Positions 14,387-22,172 of a stretch of 24,509 nucleotides of DNA are shown here, piece after piece. Under the pieces are notes generated by a model, which was not told where the DNA came from, searched no databases, and saw nothing but the letters and a program-made list of their open reading frames with translations. A program made the position numbers and the translations under genes. Origin of the DNA: Syntrophomonas sp. UBA4807 (GTDB lineage Bacteria > Bacillota > Syntrophomonadia > Syntrophomonadales > Syntrophomonadaceae); NCBI GenBank assembly GCA_002402575.1, contig DHGD01000007.1, forward strand, positions 1 to 24,509, written 5' to 3'. Positions within the stretch are counted from its first letter, which is position 1, and each line of letters opens with the position of its first letter.

Positions 14387-16048
14387 TCACGAATTAAAAT
14401 AAGCCATTATATCTGTCAGTTTCCAGGTGTTGATCACATCCCCGGCTTCGACCCAGCCGCGCCGGGCAGTAAGGATGCCATATCGCAGCAGGTCCATTTC
14501 TCGCAGACTGTGGGCATCGCTATTTACAGCCAGCTTGATTCCCATGCCGACCGCCTGGCGGGCGATGCCCTCATCGATATCCAGGCGGTGAGGATGGGAA
14601 TTGATCTCCAGGACCTTGCGATGTGTTTTTACCGCCTTTAAAATGCGCTCCAAATCCAGCTCATATCCGGGGCGCTTGCGCAAGAGACGCCCGGTGAGGT
14701 GGCCGATGATGTCCACATGCGGGTTCTCTATAGCCCGCAGCAGCCGCTCAGTCTGGGCTTCACGATCCAAGCGGAAAAAGCTGTGTACTGAGGCGATCAC
14801 CACATCCAGCCGTTCCAGGTCAGCATCGCTGAGATCCAGGCGCCCGTCTTTGAGAATGTCGCATTCGATGCCCTGTAAGAGCCGGGGCCCGCCCTGCCGG
14901 TTGAGGTTAGCGATTATCTGGGCTTGCGTCATGAGACGTTCCCGATTCAAGCCTCCGGTTATGGGCAGGGAACTGCTGTGGTCGGTTATGGCGAGGTATT
15001 CATAATCCCTGGCTCTGGCTGCGGCCAGCAGGTCGATGAGGTTTTCCGAGCCATCGCTCCAATTAGAATGAATATGCAGGTCGCCCTTGATATCATCCCC
15101 TTTTATCAGCAGGGGCAGGCGGTTTTGCCGTGCCGCTTCGATCTCGCCGCGGTCTTCGCGCAGTTCCGGGGGTATAAAGCTCATCCCCTGTTGCCGATAA
15201 ATCTGGTCCTCATTCCGAATACTTTCCGGGGACACCGTCATAGCTTCCATAATTCGGCTGCGGTGAGCTTTGGAACCGGTGCTGGTAAAGAGATGATAGA
15301 AAAATTCAGCCGGTTCAACCAGTATTATCTCCACAGGTATCTGCTGGGGCAGATATCCGGCTATGCGGTCCCGGTCACGCTCCACGATATCCAGACCCGC
15401 TATTGACGCCAGGGCCCTTTCCACCTTTTTCAGGTCCGGACAGCCTACCAGTATGTCCACATCACTGACCAGGCGTTTGCCGCGGCGCAGGCTGCCTACA
15501 ATCTCCACCTCCGCCTCGGGCATGCCGCTCCGCAGGCACTGCCGTACCTTCTCAGCCAGGGGCAGGGCAATTCCGATGGAATGTTTGCCGGCACTGCGCT
15601 GTAATAACTCGATGCCCTTTAATATCCTGGCCTCGGTTTTGGGACCCAGACCAGCCAGACTCCGCAGTTTTCCTGCCCGGGCAGCGTCCTTTAGCGCAGC
15701 CAGATTGTCAAGGCCCAGTTCCCTATACAGCCGTACCACGGTCTTGGGACCCAGACCGGGAATACTGAGCATTTCCAAAACCGTAGGCGGAATCCTGCTG
15801 CTGAGATCCTCAAAATAAGCAGAAGCACCAGTTTGAAGGATCTCCTCGATTTGGGCTTGAACAGTCTTGCCCACCCCGGGGATTTCCTTGAGGCGCTTCT
15901 GATTATAGAGATCATAGAGATCATGTTCCAGGTTATAAATGCTTTGAGCCGCATTGCTATAAGCCCGCACCTTGAAAGGATTTTCCCCCATAAGCTGCAG
16001 TATGGCGGCGATGCGCTCCAATATTCGCGCTACTTCCAGATTGGTCAT
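14387..16048 (-). CDS. polX: DNA polymerase/3'-5' exonuclease PolX
   Basis: Family X polymerase fused to a PHP nuclease, used in base-excision and gap repair. The 553-residue protein has helix-hairpin-helix repeats (IPGVGKTV about 56-63; IPGLGPKT 96-103; LAGLGPKT 131-138) and the nucleotidyltransferase motif GSLRRGKRLVSDVDIL (185-200) with metal-binding Asp196 and Asp198. The C-terminal PHP domain has DLHIHSNWSDG (323-333), AITDH, GIECD, VIASVHS, IIGHLTG, LEINSHP and NSDAH, all metal-ligand patterns intact. The strand that should carry the third polymerase Asp reads PVEIILV, with Glu240. ATG start 2 bp after the zapA stop, so they are translationally close and cotranscribed. The exonuclease should be active; polymerase activity is uncertain. 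Confidence 0.95.
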   Translation of the reverse strand: MTNLEVARILERIAAILQLMGENPFKVRAYSNAAQSIYNLEHDLYDLYNQKRLKEIPGVGKTVQAQIEEILQTGASAYFEDLSSRIPPTVLEMLSIPGLGPKTVVRLYRELGLDNLAALKDAARAGKLRSLAGLGPKTEARILKGIELLQRSAGKHSIGIALPLAEKVRQCLRSGMPEAEVEIVGSLRRGKRLVSDVDILVGCPDLKKVERALASIAGLDIVERDRDRIAGYLPQQIPVEIILVEPAEFFYHLFTSTGSKAHRSRIMEAMTVSPESIRNEDQIYRQQGMSFIPPELREDRGEIEAARQNRLPLLIKGDDIKGDLHIHSNWSDGSENLIDLLAAARARDYEYLAITDHSSSLPITGGLNRERLMTQAQIIANLNRQGGPRLLQGIECDILKDGRLDLSDADLERLDVVIASVHSFFRLDREAQTERLLRAIENPHVDIIGHLTGRLLRKRPGYELDLERILKAVKTHRKVLEINSHPHRLDIDEGIARQAVGMGIKLAVNSDAHSLREMDLLRYGILTARRGWVEAGDVINTWKLTDIMAYFNS

Positions 16049-16050
16049 GG

Positions 16051-16326
16051 TCAGCCCATCCTGCTTTTGCGCTCCTCCTCCATGGCTTTCACTAGTTCAT
16101 CATAGTCTTCCTGTAGTTTGTTTAACTCATCAGCCAGATTGAGGGCGGTCAGTACCGCCACCTTGGTGCTGGACAGATTGGGGTTGCGCTGGTAGATCAT
16201 GCGCATGCGTCTATCCACATAGGAGGCTAGCATCTGTATGTATTCGGGATCCTCTTCCCCTCTTACCACATAGTCTTCGTTAAATATCGCCACCGTAACC
16301 TTGGCAATTTGATTTCTATTGTTCAC
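16051..16326 (-). CDS. zapA: Cell division protein ZapA
   Basis: Small cytoplasmic protein that bundles FtsZ filaments at the division ring. The 91-residue product has the ZapA head (KVTVAIFNEDYVVRGEEDPEYIQMLASYVD) followed by a coiled coil (LNLADELNKLQEDYDELVKAMEEE). GTG start with GGGAGG 7 bp upstream. It is followed after 2 bp by polX; in B. subtilis zapA also precedes polX, with a cvpA-like gene between that is missing here. The 115-bp spacer after the histidine kinase shows no strong promoter. Confidence 0.93.
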   Translation of the reverse strand: MNNRNQIAKVTVAIFNEDYVVRGEEDPEYIQMLASYVDRRMRMIYQRNPNLSSTKVAVLTALNLADELNKLQEDYDELVKAMEEERKSRMG

Positions 16327-16441
16327 CAGGCTCCCTCCCTCATTGCGAGCTCAATATCTGCTGTTTATTCTCTACAGCGGTTTTTATTTCCTGCCCTGGC
16401 AGCGGTTAAATATGCCGCCCTAAGGGAAGGTTTCATATTTG

Positions 16442-17866
16442 CTATTGTGCGGGTTCCTCGCCGTCCTGCGGCTTGCGGGGCAGAGTAAAGAAAAAGGTGG
16501 CGCCCTCGCCCAATTCACTTTCCACACCCAGCTTGCCATTGTGATGCTCCACCAGGTGTTTGACTATGGACAGCCCCAGGCCAAACCCTCCAATATCCCT
16601 GGATCTGTCCTTATCGATCCGGTAAAAGCGCTCGAAGATACGGTCTTTCTCATGCGGGGGAATGCCCTCGCCCTGGTTGGTTACCATGACTTTGACCTCC
16701 TCAGGGCGGTCTTCTACGGATATCACCACCGGTGAGTCCGGAGGACTGAACTTGATAGCGTTGTCCAGCAGATTTAGCAATACCTGTACGATCAATTCTT
16801 CATCAAACTCCGCCATCAAGGCGTTTTCAGGCTTATGGAATTCTACCCGGATGGGCTGTTCATGGTCGCGCCGCGACAGGTTGATGGATTTCTCAATTAC
16901 GGCGGAAACATCCAAATTTTGCTTGTGCAGCTGCATACGGCCGGACTCGATACGGGACAGTTCCATCAGTCTGCTGATAAGGCGCTGCAAGCGAATGGCT
17001 TCATCATAAATGATGGCGGAGTTCTGCCTGATGGTTTCCGGGTCCATGTTCTGGCTTTTAAGCAGGTTTGCCGCATAGCCGGTGATGGTGGCCACCGGGG
17101 TGACAAGCTCATGGGAAATGTTGCCCACGAAATCCTTGCGCACCCGTTCCAGCCGTTTAAGTTCGGTGATGTCATTAAAGATAGCCAGGGTGCCTTCCCC
17201 TCGTCCGATCAAACCGGCTCTTAAAGGGACCACATTGACCTCCAGGAGACGGTCGTTCATACCATGGAATTTGATCTCGCTGCGAATGGGCTGGTTATTT
17301 ACGCGCACCCTGTCAATCATATCCACCAGGGTATGGTTTTGCAGCACTTCGGAGTGTTTTTGTCCCAGTTGTTCTGAACCGATGCCTAAAATCTTTGAGG
17401 CCTGGCGGTTCATATAAGTGATGCGGCCGTACTGACTGACGGTGAAAATGCCGTTAACCGTAGTGTCGAGAACCAGGGCCAGGCGATTGCGCACCGAGGA
17501 GATCTCAATCAAGTTGTTCTCCAGTTTTTCAGCCATCTCGTTTATGGTCCGGGCCAGGTGATATAGTTCATCCGAAGGCAGGAGGTGGATGCGGTGCTGC
17601 AGGTTCCCCTGTGACATATCATCAACCCCGGCGGTGATGATGTCCAAAGGCTTGGATATTTGAGCGGCAATCCAAATGTTCATCAATAAGGCCACCACTC
17701 CGACAGCCACCGCCGCCAGTATCATGGTCAGGAGGAACTTGTCCATGGTGTAGTCGAGGCCGCTCCGCTTTATCACCATGTAAAGTATATATCCCATAGC
17801 GGCCATTACCGCTGCGATGAGCAGGAAATAGAACAAGGTCAGACGACGTTGAAACAGACTCGGCAT
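16442..17866 (-). CDS. Membrane sensor histidine kinase (PhoR/ResE-like), no partner regulator adjacent
   Basis: Membrane sensor that autophosphorylates on His and passes phosphate to a response regulator. From the ATG at 17866 (AGGAGGG 6-7 bp upstream; the upstream ATG at 17902 is rejected) the protein is 474 residues. Two membrane segments (about 10-32 and 45-67) enclose only a very short outside loop, followed by HAMP (66-118), PAS (128-235), HisKA with His252 in NISHELVTP, and HATPase with NLLDNAIKFSP, NQGEGIP, IFERFYRIDKDRS and GGFGLGLSIVKHLV. The tiny external loop suggests sensing within the membrane or by the PAS domain. The H-box reads HELVTP rather than HELRTP. No response regulator is encoded in the window; the uridine-kinase-like gene is upstream and zapA downstream. 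Confidence 0.95.
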   Translation of the reverse strand: MPSLFQRRLTLFYFLLIAAVMAAMGYILYMVIKRSGLDYTMDKFLLTMILAAVAVGVVALLMNIWIAAQISKPLDIITAGVDDMSQGNLQHRIHLLPSDELYHLARTINEMAEKLENNLIEISSVRNRLALVLDTTVNGIFTVSQYGRITYMNRQASKILGIGSEQLGQKHSEVLQNHTLVDMIDRVRVNNQPIRSEIKFHGMNDRLLEVNVVPLRAGLIGRGEGTLAIFNDITELKRLERVRKDFVGNISHELVTPVATITGYAANLLKSQNMDPETIRQNSAIIYDEAIRLQRLISRLMELSRIESGRMQLHKQNLDVSAVIEKSINLSRRDHEQPIRVEFHKPENALMAEFDEELIVQVLLNLLDNAIKFSPPDSPVVISVEDRPEEVKVMVTNQGEGIPPHEKDRIFERFYRIDKDRSRDIGGFGLGLSIVKHLVEHHNGKLGVESELGEGATFFFTLPRKPQDGEEPAQ

Positions 17867-17884
17867 TGCTACCCTCCTAATTTT

Positions 17885-17917
17885 AATGACACCTGGGGCC
17901 ATGATATCGGTGTCATT
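17885..17917. promoter_or_regulatory. Inverted repeat in the histidine kinase leader
   Basis: AATGACACC (17885-17893) and GGTGTCATT (17909-17917) are exact reverse complements, 9 bp each with a 15-bp spacer. The repeat sits directly upstream of the Shine-Dalgarno of the kinase gene. It could be a DNA operator, possibly bound by the cognate regulator, or an RNA hairpin. It has no T run. Confidence 0.45.
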
Positions 17918-18001
17918 TGTGATACCCAGGTTAATACCTTGATCAAGTGATTTTATTATTGTGCGGCTAACTGGTCGGTTCTAATCAGAGCGCCCCGTGC
18001 C

Positions 18002-19675
18002 TTAATCCTTAAACCAGCTTCCCCCGATGAATTCACGCAATATTGAATTGGGAGGAACGAAATTTCCCTCAGCGGGGCGGAAATAGCTCAGGAATTTCAA
18101 CAGCGCGGTAGCCTCGACATACTCGCGCACAGCCGGTTTGATTTCCGCCAGCAAAGGTTCTATATAAGGTTTAAGTACAGCCAGTTCATAGACCAGTGAG
18201 GAGTTGAACATCACATCGGCGTTCTCCTGGAACGGGAATATATTGCGTTCTTCTCCCCGCCGCACTGATCTCCAGCGCCCTAAGGTCTCCAGGGCGGAGT
18301 ATCCCCTAACCCGATGGTCTCTTACGATACGCCTGATCAGGCGCGAATCGGTGGTCGGTATACGGTTGCTGTAATCGATATTCAGTTGCGTCAAAGCGCT
18401 CACATAGATGCGGAATTTCTGATAAGAAGGCACACTGAAAGTAAGCCCTTCATTGAGGCCGTGAATGCCTTCCACAATTATCAATTCCCCAGGCGGCAAC
18501 TGCAGTTTGCTGGCCCGGCGCTGGCTTTTGCCGGTAAGAAAATCGTAGCGTGGAATTTCCACCTCTTCTCCGTCTATGAGACGGCACAGGTGCTCGTTGA
18601 ACAGTTCCAACTGCAAGGCCTCGAGGGCTTCAAAATCAAACTCACCGTTTTCATCCCGGGGAGTAAGGTCACGATCCACAAAGTAATTATCCATGGAAAT
18701 GGTAATCGGGCGCCTCCCATTGGCCCGCAGTTGAATCATCAGCCGGTTGGCAAAAGTGGTCTTGCCCGAAGAAGATGGCCCGGCGATGGTAACCAGCCTT
18801 ATGGCGGAGTCGGAACAAATTTGGTCGGCTATGGCCGCAATCTTCTTCTCGTGCAGGGCCTCATTGATCATAATTAAATCCTTCAGACCGCCCCCCTGAA
18901 TAATCTGGTTGAAAGCGGCGACATGGGGAGTGCCCATCATAACCGCCCATTTTTTGGCCTCCTGATAGACATTGAAAAGCTTGGGGAGATCAGTGAAGGG
19001 ACGGGTGCCATCCGGGTTGTTAACATCAGGGGTCTGCAATATCATTCCGGGAGGGTAATTGATAATCCGGAAGCTGTCCAGGCCACTGGTATTAGGCAGC
19101 ATATAGCCGTAAAAATATTCGTAATAGCCGTCCAGTTCATAAACATGTACGGTAGCCTTATCGCGATACTCCAACAGCTCCACCTTATCCAGCTGGCACT
19201 GGCGGGCGTAAATGCGCCTGGCTTCTTCGCGGCTGATCACATTTTTATTGATAGGCACATCCTGCACCACATATTCACGCATACGCTTCTGGATCTGATC
19301 TATATCCTCATCGCTTAAGGGCATATCTTCGAGTTCGCAGTACAAGCCGTTGGAAAGAGAGTGCTTGACGATTAATTCGGTATAAGGGAACAGAGCGCGG
19401 CAGGCGCGGATGAGCATAAATACCACGCTGCGGCGGTAAATCCTGGCCCCCATTTCACTGCTGGTGTCGACCAGTTCCACCTCGCAGTCACGGTCCAGGA
19501 CAAAGCGGAGGTCTTCCAGCATATTATCAACAATCACCGCCACCACACGATACGGCAAGCGGTCCCGCAGGATGCCGACCAGTTCTGCGGCGGTGCTCTC
19601 AGCAGGAACTACACAGGGACCGTATCCCCTGACATTCACATTTATGTCATAGCTCTGAAAGCTTGAAATAGCCAC
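18002..19675 (-). CDS. TGS / ThrRS-like / uridine kinase fusion protein (nucleoside kinase)
   Basis: Predicted ATP-dependent nucleoside kinase, common in Clostridia as a fusion protein. The 557-residue product starts with a TGS-like domain (about 1-70) and then a region resembling the second additional domain of threonyl-tRNA synthetase (about 75-250; YCELEDMPLSDEDI, YYEYFYGYML). It ends with a P-loop kinase domain of the uridine kinase/phosphoribulokinase family: Walker A GPSSSGKT (299-306), ISMDNYFVDRD, IPRYDFLTGKS and IIVEGIHGLNE. The His-rich metal motif of the ThrRS editing domain is absent (YRRSVVFML in its place), so editing is not expected. GTG start, AGGAGG 6 bp upstream. It stands alone between pheT and the histidine kinase. 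The kinase substrate, and whether the N-terminal part binds tRNA, are not known to me. Confidence 0.93.
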   Translation of the reverse strand: MAISSFQSYDINVNVRGYGPCVVPAESTAAELVGILRDRLPYRVVAVIVDNMLEDLRFVLDRDCEVELVDTSSEMGARIYRRSVVFMLIRACRALFPYTELIVKHSLSNGLYCELEDMPLSDEDIDQIQKRMREYVVQDVPINKNVISREEARRIYARQCQLDKVELLEYRDKATVHVYELDGYYEYFYGYMLPNTSGLDSFRIINYPPGMILQTPDVNNPDGTRPFTDLPKLFNVYQEAKKWAVMMGTPHVAAFNQIIQGGGLKDLIMINEALHEKKIAAIADQICSDSAIRLVTIAGPSSSGKTTFANRLMIQLRANGRRPITISMDNYFVDRDLTPRDENGEFDFEALEALQLELFNEHLCRLIDGEEVEIPRYDFLTGKSQRRASKLQLPPGELIIVEGIHGLNEGLTFSVPSYQKFRIYVSALTQLNIDYSNRIPTTDSRLIRRIVRDHRVRGYSALETLGRWRSVRRGEERNIFPFQENADVMFNSSLVYELAVLKPYIEPLLAEIKPAVREYVEATALLKFLSYFRPAEGNFVPPNSILREFIGGSWFKD

Positions 19676-19714
19676 AACGCTCCTCCTCTCCTCAAAAAAA
19701 TCCGACTACCGTTC

Positions 19715-19720
19715 ATTATA
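19715..19720 (-). promoter_or_regulatory. -10 element of the uridine-kinase-fusion promoter
   Basis: A perfect TATAAT on the minus strand lies 40 bp before the GTG start, giving a leader of about 33 nt. There is no good -35 hexamer 16-18 bp upstream, so the promoter may be weak or activator-dependent. Confidence 0.4.
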
Positions 19721-19810
19721 ATACAATACGGTCCGGTTGTGGGCATCATCGCAGCGAACTGGAATTTACGCCCCCGGAGAGCGCGATCCGCCCGACGCCC
19801 CAAAAGTAAA

Positions 19811-19833
19811 AGAGAGCCTTATGCCCTCTTTTT
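19811..19833. terminator. Bidirectional rho-independent terminator, likely end of the pheST transcript
   Basis: On + AGAGAGC (19811-19817) pairs with GCCCTCT (19823-19829) with one G-U pair around CTTAT, followed by a T run (19829-19833). On the minus strand the same stem is followed by TTTACTTTT. It lies about 280 bp past the pheT stop and just before the next promoter, so the minus reading probably ends the pheST operon. Confidence 0.6.
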
Positions 19834-19926
19834 CACGGCGTATGCGACACTCGCGACCCGTGCCTGTTTTGATTAGTATAATGTATTCTCCGGGCTAATC
19901 CGATTTTCCTCTTGATAAGATTTTCC

Positions 19927-19968
19927 GGCCTTACCCCGCAAGGTCCTGCAGTTCAGGTTGCGGAGGCC
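19927..19968. other. Multi-stem hairpin in the pheT downstream spacer
   Basis: Three nested exact stems: GGCCT/AGGCC (19927-19931, 19964-19968), CCGCAA/TTGCGG (19936-19941, 19958-19963) and CCTG/CAGG around a 5-nt CAGTT loop. Fifteen base pairs fall in 42 nt, interrupted only on the left side (TACC and GGT). The shape resembles a structured RNA. On the minus strand it would be part of the pheST 3' untranslated region. No family is recognised. Confidence 0.4.
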
Positions 19969-20071
19969 AATAAACCTCAAATCGGTTTAGATCGGCGTCG
20001 TTGAAATGCCACCATATTGGATCAATGTCAACAATTGGGGCAAATTCAGAGGTTGCGCTATTAACAGAGTC

Positions 20072-20095
20072 AGGGGGGACCTAAAAAGCCCCCCT
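20072..20095. other. G/C-tract hairpin directly after pheT
   Basis: AGGGGGG (20072-20078) and CCCCCCT (20089-20095) form a 7-bp stem with a 10-nt loop, 15 bp after the pheT stop. On the minus strand no T tract follows, so it is probably a stabilising stem and not a terminator. Confidence 0.4.
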
Positions 20096-20109
20096 ATACC
20101 TTTTAATAT

Positions 20110-22161
20110 TTACCGCAGCTGTGCTTCTAATTTCTCCTGCACACTCCCGCGGATAGCGTCCATTTCAGCATTCACCTCGGCATCGGTCAGAGTGCGGTCG
20201 TATGCCTGGAAGGTTAGCCGGAAGGCGAGGCTCTTGAATCCCTTGGGCACCTGCTCTCCGGCGTAGACGTCAAAGAGATGCACCTTTTCCAGAAGGCTGC
20301 TGGCCGCTTCGCGAATTACCTGCACGGTTTGGGATACGGCTATGGATTTTTCCAGGAGCACAGCCAGATCGCGCTCTACCGCTGGAAAGCGGGGAATCGC
20401 GCGGGCTTCAATACGCCGGGCAGACAGGGAATAAATTTTATCCAGGTCCAATTCCAGAGCACAGGCCCGTTCCTTGATATTGTAGGCTTCCAGCACCGCA
20501 GGATGCAGTTCTCCCAAGACTCCGATATCTTCACCTTTACAGCTTAAAAGCGCAGTGCGCCCGGGATGGTATCCAGGCACCCCCTCCGCCCTGAAGCTGG
20601 TTTGCACACAGCCCAATTCCTGCAAGAGAATCTCGGCCACGCCTTTTAGGTAGAAATAATCCATTTCCACATCATATTTGAGCCAGTTGCTCTCACTGCG
20701 GCCGCATACAATGGCCCCCAGCTTAAAGTTCTCTTGGGGCAGTTTATCATCGCCGGGATAAAAAACCTTACCGGTTTCAAACAAAGCCAGGTTGAGGTTC
20801 CTTCTAGCCAGATTGGTGCTGAGGCTTTTGAGCAGGCCGGGCAAGAGTAAGGTACGCATCACGCTCTGCTCCTCGGAAAGCGGGTTGGCTATATTGACGG
20901 TGCGGCGTAAATGACTGTCCGCGGGCAGCATTATATGATCAAAGGCGGTCGGATTGATGAAGCTGTAGTTGATGACTTCATTGAGATAGCGTGCCATAAC
21001 CGCGGTAGCCTGGCGGCGGAACTGCTGGCAAGCATCCAGCCCGCCCCGGCTGGCATCTCTGGGCAGACTGCTGGGAATATTGTCATATCCATAAAGCCGG
21101 GCCACCTCTTCGACCAAGTCCGCTTCGATGGTCAGGTCCACCCGGTAGCTGGGTGCATGCACCACGAGATGGCCGTCTCTTTCATCATAGGGCAGGCCCA
21201 GCCTGTTCATATAGCCCTTAATGTCCTCAGTACTTAGATCCGTCCCCAGCAGATGGTTAACCCGGTCGGGGCGCAGCAGGATCTCTACTGGAGCAGCCTT
21301 TTGCGGGTAACAGTCGCAGATGCCCCAGACCACTTCGCCATCGGCCAGTTCCTGCAAGAGCTGGGCAGCGCGGTTCACGGCGTAAATGACCCCGTTGATG
21401 TCCAGGCTCTTTTCGAAGCGCATCGATGATTCGCTGCGCATGGCCAGCTTCTGGGCGGTCTTGCGGATATTGGTCCCTAAGAAGTTAGCTGACTCCAAGA
21501 GCACATCGCGGGTATCTTCATTTATCTCGGTGTTCATGCCGCCCATTATCCCGGCTAAAGCCACTGGTCTATTCCCGTCGGTAATGACCAGCATATTGCT
21601 GTCTAAAATTCTCGCCACCTCGTCCAGGGTGGTGAAAGGTTCCCCTTCCCTGGCGCGGCGCACTACGATGCGGGGATTTTCCCCCAACAGCCGGTAATCG
21701 AACGCATGCAGGGGCTGATTGGTTTCCAGCATTACATAATTGGTGACATCGACTATATTGTTGATGGGGCGGATACCCGCATTGCTGAGAGCCTCCTGCA
21801 TCCACCGCGGGGAGGGCTTGACGGAGCAGTTCTTTACCACCCGGGCCGCATAGCGGGGACACAGATCAGGGTCTTGAATCTCCACCGCAATATAATCCTC
21901 AATTCGCTCCGCGTTCTCATACAGGTTGACTTCCGGGATTTTGACCGGTTTGCCGGTCAAGGCCGAGACCTCCCGGGCCAGGTTGATCATCCCCAGACAG
22001 TCGCCCCGGTTGGGGGTCAGGTCCAGATCCATTATCATATCGCCGCCGATATCTTCCAGGCCTTCCACCAGGATTCCCGCCATGGAGAGGCGGTGGGCGA
22101 GTACCTCGGGTTTTTCCTCTATATCCACATATTGTTTCAGCCAGTTTAATGATACTCCCAT
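20110..22161 (-). CDS. pheT: Phenylalanyl-tRNA synthetase beta subunit, lacking the tRNA-binding OB domain
   Basis: Non-catalytic beta subunit of the heterotetrameric PheRS, which handles tRNA binding and proofreading of mis-charged tyrosine. The 683 residues compare with about 800 for usual bacterial PheT. Residues 1-38 (MGVSLNWLKQYVDI, AGILVEGLEDI) match the normal N-terminus, then the sequence goes straight to IMDLDLTPNRGDCLG, which normally lies about 110 residues later. The whole EMAP-II-type tRNA-binding domain is missing without a frame break. The B3/B4 editing region (INNIVDVTNYVMLETNQPLHAF), B5 (about 290-370, ARLYGYDNIP) and the C-terminal FDX-ACB anticodon-binding domain (FPAVERDLAVLLE to the end) are present. 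ATG start with AGGAGG 7 bp upstream; the pheS stop TAG overlaps that site. Confidence 0.96.
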   Translation of the reverse strand: MGVSLNWLKQYVDIEEKPEVLAHRLSMAGILVEGLEDIGGDMIMDLDLTPNRGDCLGMINLAREVSALTGKPVKIPEVNLYENAERIEDYIAVEIQDPDLCPRYAARVVKNCSVKPSPRWMQEALSNAGIRPINNIVDVTNYVMLETNQPLHAFDYRLLGENPRIVVRRAREGEPFTTLDEVARILDSNMLVITDGNRPVALAGIMGGMNTEINEDTRDVLLESANFLGTNIRKTAQKLAMRSESSMRFEKSLDINGVIYAVNRAAQLLQELADGEVVWGICDCYPQKAAPVEILLRPDRVNHLLGTDLSTEDIKGYMNRLGLPYDERDGHLVVHAPSYRVDLTIEADLVEEVARLYGYDNIPSSLPRDASRGGLDACQQFRRQATAVMARYLNEVINYSFINPTAFDHIMLPADSHLRRTVNIANPLSEEQSVMRTLLLPGLLKSLSTNLARRNLNLALFETGKVFYPGDDKLPQENFKLGAIVCGRSESNWLKYDVEMDYFYLKGVAEILLQELGCVQTSFRAEGVPGYHPGRTALLSCKGEDIGVLGELHPAVLEAYNIKERACALELDLDKIYSLSARRIEARAIPRFPAVERDLAVLLEKSIAVSQTVQVIREAASSLLEKVHLFDVYAGEQVPKGFKSLAFRLTFQAYDRTLTDAEVNAEMDAIRGSVQEKLEAQLR

Positions 22162-22172
22162 CCTGTCACCTC

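Larger units (their letters stand above)
19676..20109. other. Spacer between pheT and the uridine-kinase fusion gene
   Basis: This 434-bp stretch has no credible gene; rnhC, which follows pheT in B. subtilis, is not here. It contains a -10 element, a two-way terminator and two hairpins listed separately. Near 19980-20000 a short ATCGGTTTAGATCGG direct repeat is also visible. Confidence 0.7.

Noticed and set aside
19676..20109. Remnant of rnhC expected after pheT by synteny
   Set aside because: No frame on either strand of useful length and no RNase H motif in the stretch.
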